Of a stretch of DNA of 45,128 nucleotides, positions 45,001 through 45,128 are shown one piece after another. The notes under the pieces were generated by a model. That model saw only the letters and a program-made list of their open reading frames with translations, was not told the origin of the DNA and did no database searches. Origin of the DNA: Chthoniobacterales bacterium (GTDB lineage Bacteria; Verrucomicrobiota; Verrucomicrobiia; Chthoniobacterales; UBA6821); the NCBI GenBank assembly GCA_026461395.1, contig JAPJNA010000027.1, forward strand, positions 1-45,128, in the 5' to 3' direction. The translations under genes were made by a program, and so were the position numbers. Within the stretch, counting starts at the first letter, position 1. Each line of letters starts with the position of its first letter.

Positions 45001-45128
45001 GGGTGATGCTGGCATTCGATCAAGTGGCAATCTGCTCGTGGCTGCTGAGAAAATTCTTAATGCAGACAATATTATGGTTGCTGGACTGAGCGTGGGAGTT
45101 CCTCCTCCTGCAGTGGCCGCTTCTGCTC
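33050..45128 (+). CDS. Giant filamentous-haemagglutinin (TpsA)-like exoprotein, C-terminus cut by window edge
   Basis: An open frame of more than 4020 codons with no stop to the right edge, sampled at many points. The long N-terminus has an extended signal peptide with its hydrophobic core at about 41-64 (LVRFLALMQAVLVVFSG). Residues about 187-280 match the haemagglutination activity (two-partner secretion) domain: YLYWNKFNVGPQTTLNFH, HIFGKIKADGQVYILNQN, GILFHNGSAVNTRSLVAST. The middle is a beta-helix of Gly/Ser-rich repeats. Near 1804-1850 lies a carbohydrate-binding-like insert, followed by AGDYTLLPASYASQPGAYLL, a phrase usual in this family. From about residue 2985 the sequence resembles DUF3739 (NITVNAAGDVRFLNQFASIY, then VAPLVDAGDAGIRSSGNL). 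It is probably exported by a TpsB partner outside the window. Role: adhesion or matrix, by inference. Confidence 0.92.
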   Translation, partial: MRILHQFTEGLLRLLRRGPYAVENVSYHISAKSRLRCPPPLVRFLALMQAVLVVFSGSPPLLAITMSGIRAGTATPGSGGQGSYSNLQNAGAASAALTAAMAQGNLKKANDIITAMRQVQAEARNAATGKLPNGLSIPNGLKPGGLEVYNPSGQVTASGNVPITWSGVSSLAEIRAAASDSAAATVNVTQGQQSAYLYWNKFNVGPQTTLNFHLAENLKANPGQNIAFNKVMSPSSASHIFGKIKADGQVYILNQNGILFHNGSAVNTRSLVASTLPINENLAGSATKAGRGIANNPDYQFLFSALEVPAGKNGPTEKFTPQVFNSGKVGNVVVERGATITSPKDDNNSGGLVALVGPGVSNEGTISTANGQTILAAGLQVGLFPHASSDPSLRGLDVYIGKVDDKSISTEDLSGGKGAGTAVNSGVIDVPQGSVTMAGKTILQKGAIDGTTSVSLNGRVDLLANYDSEINTAYLPNNSQGPPVFFTKTGLVESGPGSVIRILPEWGSAEKVIGDTLALNSAVSILGQNVRFGQGALLLAPGAVKTSGALSQFSSLDGSRSFLSDGVTVDAGNWVKTSATTVRLVHDGGQIFLDENSVIDVAGSTGVEVSSSVNFITLQLRGSELASSPLQRESVIRGKNITIDIRRNGTYEGRYWAGTPLGDATGYVGLIEKTVGPLTIAGGSVSLTAGDSVVMRNGSQVNVSGGWMRYMGGSFSTSKLTTSRGEIIDISQATPDLIYSGIIKDSPKFYDPAYYRGGDGGTLAIQSAAMALDGRAQGATVVGFRQLSPLSSMESTLPAASSLSLAIFSEKFLSDLNAVVRQSLYQPVIRIAAAPDYAAPRPEFLSSLPTERTSGITLDRGLFGESGFGELSVDNKNGSFLLDRGVSMYLGGGGRLDVSAGTIDIGGGIYAPGGLMKLKSSSLTYADLLLLDSTTLLDGPVTDLWTLKQTGETVMEVGRTPDGMILLQGQAPVTQDQLTARNTGRIILGESAVLDTSGLLTDFYLSRGSAPVIMNGGGVMLNAYRTDLRPGSVINVSGGASLLPGKTSYGKAGSISISGGYDPDKDSVFSTGELRFNGALKGFSGIGQSGGSLSLAGRAFQIGGIAPTGVIGLSPSFFNQGGFSSFTIQGQGLPTASPDNWIPAVAVAPGTILSPKPISLILSSSGGRRTLVPFSMPASLAPNVSLTFRGAPVREVKTQRAMDNGNDMVVRSDIMIGKDAMLEAKPMLVSSSLEHEAGSIVLDAQTVSLEGTLSAPGGSIVISASKNTDRYARTSLDNYADAQFTLILGDRSSISASGIPLLTPDPLGIRGTVGVVLPGGEVELSGNILALPGSSISASGASADLRYFPNQLGASKGGVRTIRVDSAGGSISLHGGQMLYSAAMLNAKSGGSSANGGKLQIDSSFYFRDRIDEGSGGTAGFDRYSVRIQGSEADLFSSIDQLGVSKVASNPRKKVTDGGAYLSLAAIQLGGFDRVALDGNVAFEGLGVVDATLRIPGILKVASGGLLRSDGGITLEADSVSLGQPLSVPLIGIDRANTTIISTSYGLTADQYIALTAGPGSVTVKADQIDIGNLSLQNASKLRLLAQNGSVRGDGTLDLAGDLLIEAGAVYPASGTTFQIFAYDSGVGGSPGSIKISQTGGVSVSPLSAAGSLALYASSIDQGGTLLAPFGKITLGWDGAGAMPKDPLSGAGFSLRAQAVPETDSIRLRAVSVTSVAGRDPVSGREWIIPYGTSADGGSWIAPGGIDITSSGLPGKSVSLASRGSIVMDSGSMIDLRGGGQATAYQWIPGIGGKNNLLSEASPSYVSGSSYLPGEIVRYEGRLWSANVRIDPKKNAPSPSEGIYWTRIPERYAIIPGYSGSPDPTGYGGLPETGQMIRLSSGIPGLSAGDYTLLPASYASQPGAYLLSVPESLPSSPTPMSMPDGTFLNYGVRFDAYGSSSSIAQLGNYFTVTPPAALSKRVEFKNLSAGEFFNNQGASDPAHAADLTLVAARSMDLRSNIRSSGRTEGLDARIGISSPLDFRIVASSSGRTPGSGEILLDAGVLNSWNAGGLLIGGVRSNPDNEGPVKLSVTSASVIMEDADLMVQDLIFAATGKVELESGASIVSTATTSPLNDQSLFLSGNGALLRVSGDPEISISRGRVGSIADPASLLIGNNSSLRGGSILLDSSSLMNLADTATFTAGSVSMAAGSVAIVGRASDPIPRDQSDDVSLIIGGRLLDSLEKATALAITSYSTLSLYGSDSIAGDSLRTLKLNASAIRGFLPEDGIFGFRAETILLGNSAGEAASKTAMDLPSGSLSGWSGFKVLEFEASQFVLGKNNLRLDNFTQVNITAAKGIQLSASGGLDAGTASNLYHPSEGENADIITLVSGVTPSDLVVKDRDGATLSGDVLLDLPAGSSVLIPQLTQLSISTPFVSGASGVSSGIRASGGLVFDGSGYSATPSDSGLGVALALQGSSVEILNTRFDLTAGSLSATARSGDILVGSGAFISVRGGDIKVQDTRVTTDAGKVSLASSLGKIEIAAGSAIDLSAPSGKSLGTFSLSAPGLGDSDNEILPGGVAIMPGAKFITGGTGGASLNLDLGSLESFSSLRFGLNREGNPASFSEAGFTGRVTVRVCGGDVVLDDLVQARQFSLSADRGSITVAPYAGVNASGQTGGTISIVASGSLSLEPGAFLSVQGEKYDTSGKGGSILLSAGAAVDGQIDQSAMLGLTLGSEIDLGVDQISNGVDQFGGTLHLRAPVIESVDGLGIQISMLDSAIVGASSVAVEGYRLYELGGTVADLNSAKPLKVDGGDYDGDQTVLELAKQDALRFGSQMDAILERLIPEETPNTELWKPFTGIPILNLTAGIEIINREGSIKLSSDWDLADGVALGVPQYRYGSRKAPGFLTLRAASDLVLEATLSDGFTANPVPKESGARSGSDNMAILLDRNPDLPLNFQSWSYDLTAGADLASASTVMTSPQQGRGDVKLGKVTSKSNILPVGNSTTGLGSFGADNLTTSALSAEEGNYQVIRTGSGNITVNAAGDVRFLNQFASIYTAGTKLDDQSLGGRFDLPNVKSLTAGTIPEDALGKPQESLQYMAQFSASGGNVSLQAGRNIAQLQKRLFYTDSGKKVSPLQPYEYDEELTADSSWQLPTSWLMRRGGSSKGQWNSREGFFLKADGSYSEDIQSEIMSTAWWVNFANYLGGIATLGGGNVSVEAGGTVANVAISLPTQMRATSRKMIGRDGNEMLVEALSSESVVYQTGGGNLILRTGKNLDAGSIYLERGDASIRVNGDVVSNETRNVWSELLYFLSNPTASRTPYASSPSRYWAPTAFFQGVGAIDLQAGGRIDSLGMPGSVFSLPQGYSNDMEYRNYFTTFDAAISQVASPSFRVTALGGDITLTTKIDGLPTYQAMARAASLGKKESSPYAGAYQPWIRVVESSPGTPELGGLMGLTSPKLEIIAPAGDVNFAGDLTLYPAAYGNLIVAAGGNVVGLSRQGDPNGSTATDWTFATINLSDADASKLPTQLAPVGQAAEGGAYTSTRAEYLLSALLGLVESGSYSGQNSSQSLQLARHAKDLHRGDSSPLVISSGQDVSGIQLFSPKLTRVTSHGDIRDVSFYLQHNSADDISVVRASGNIIPYDVTTESQQKARATINDEKPKARIVQSGDIQIAGPGALMLLAGGNIDLGTAPDRAWSTDPYDSTIWNGITSIGNARNPSLPFEGADITVTAGATLAAESASGGTSGFLEFARTLLNGPRGQEYLVDLAKSFRYSGSRISDFFTYSKDGVEEIRITKDDVLTSTGLFNEEERLELNLNLLFLAIKNSAKDYYDETSPNYKTYREGKDAITKFFASTGPGDVLTRTRDIRTKNGGNISILAPGGGVTLDSVDPYSKDPPFGIITAYGGGINILAKESVGIGIGRIFTLRGGDITIWSDVSIAAGASAKTVASAPPTRVLIDPQSASVLSDLASLSTGGGIGTLQVIKGVPIADVTLVAPLVDAGDAGIRSSGNLLVAAEKILNADNIMVAGLSVGVPPPAVAASA

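Overview
The window suggests a member of the Verrucomicrobiota. This is inferred from gene content and not from any marker search. It has several PEP-CTERM proteins, SUMF1-like and beta-strand-repeat exoproteins, and a ribonucleotide reductase small subunit whose metal ligands are collinear with the Chlamydia class Ic enzyme (Chlamydiae and Verrucomicrobia both belong to the PVC group). Highly expressed genes have A/C-rich leaders without a Shine-Dalgarno sequence.

Layout. 1-5.8 kb: 3' end of a UbiD decarboxylase, a PEP-CTERM SUMF1-like protein, a HicB antitoxin with a frameshifted HicA, a squalene/phytoene synthase (minus strand), pgsA and der. 5.8-8 kb: a small membrane ORF, a YihY-type membrane protein and pdxH. 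8-10.4 kb: the classical tRNA-Thr - tuf - tRNA-Trp - secE - nusG block, closed by a terminator. The tuf gene lacks 12 codons of the switch I hairpin. 10.6-15.1 kb: a small unknown gene sharing its start site divergently with a CPBP protease, then comF, accD and folC. 15.1-19.5 kb: nrdA and nrdB behind a near-consensus NrdR box. 19.5-23.7 kb: two PIN-domain toxin-antitoxin pairs flanking a phospholipase D / split chromate transporter operon. 24.3-32.5 kb: a cluster of secreted proteins, namely three PEP-CTERM proteins sharing one N-terminal domain (one fused to autotransporter-type beta repeats), a PstS-like binding protein and one unknown membrane-anchored protein. 33.05 kb to the right edge: one uninterrupted reading frame of more than 4000 codons, a TpsA/filamentous-haemagglutinin-like exoprotein with a DUF3739-like C-terminal part.

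The housekeeping half covers lipid synthesis, GTPase, translation/transcription, folate and dNTP supply. The right half looks like a cell-surface and extracellular matrix island.

The most unusual structure lies between genes. Nearly every longer spacer carries degenerate 7-nt-period tandem tracts, often as opposed (inverted) pairs. Many are associated with short GC stem-loops with 3-nt loops, including three copies of GCGCC-nnn-GGCGC. This resembles the heptanucleotide STRRs of cyanobacteria but with its own architecture. It is my main candidate for something undescribed.
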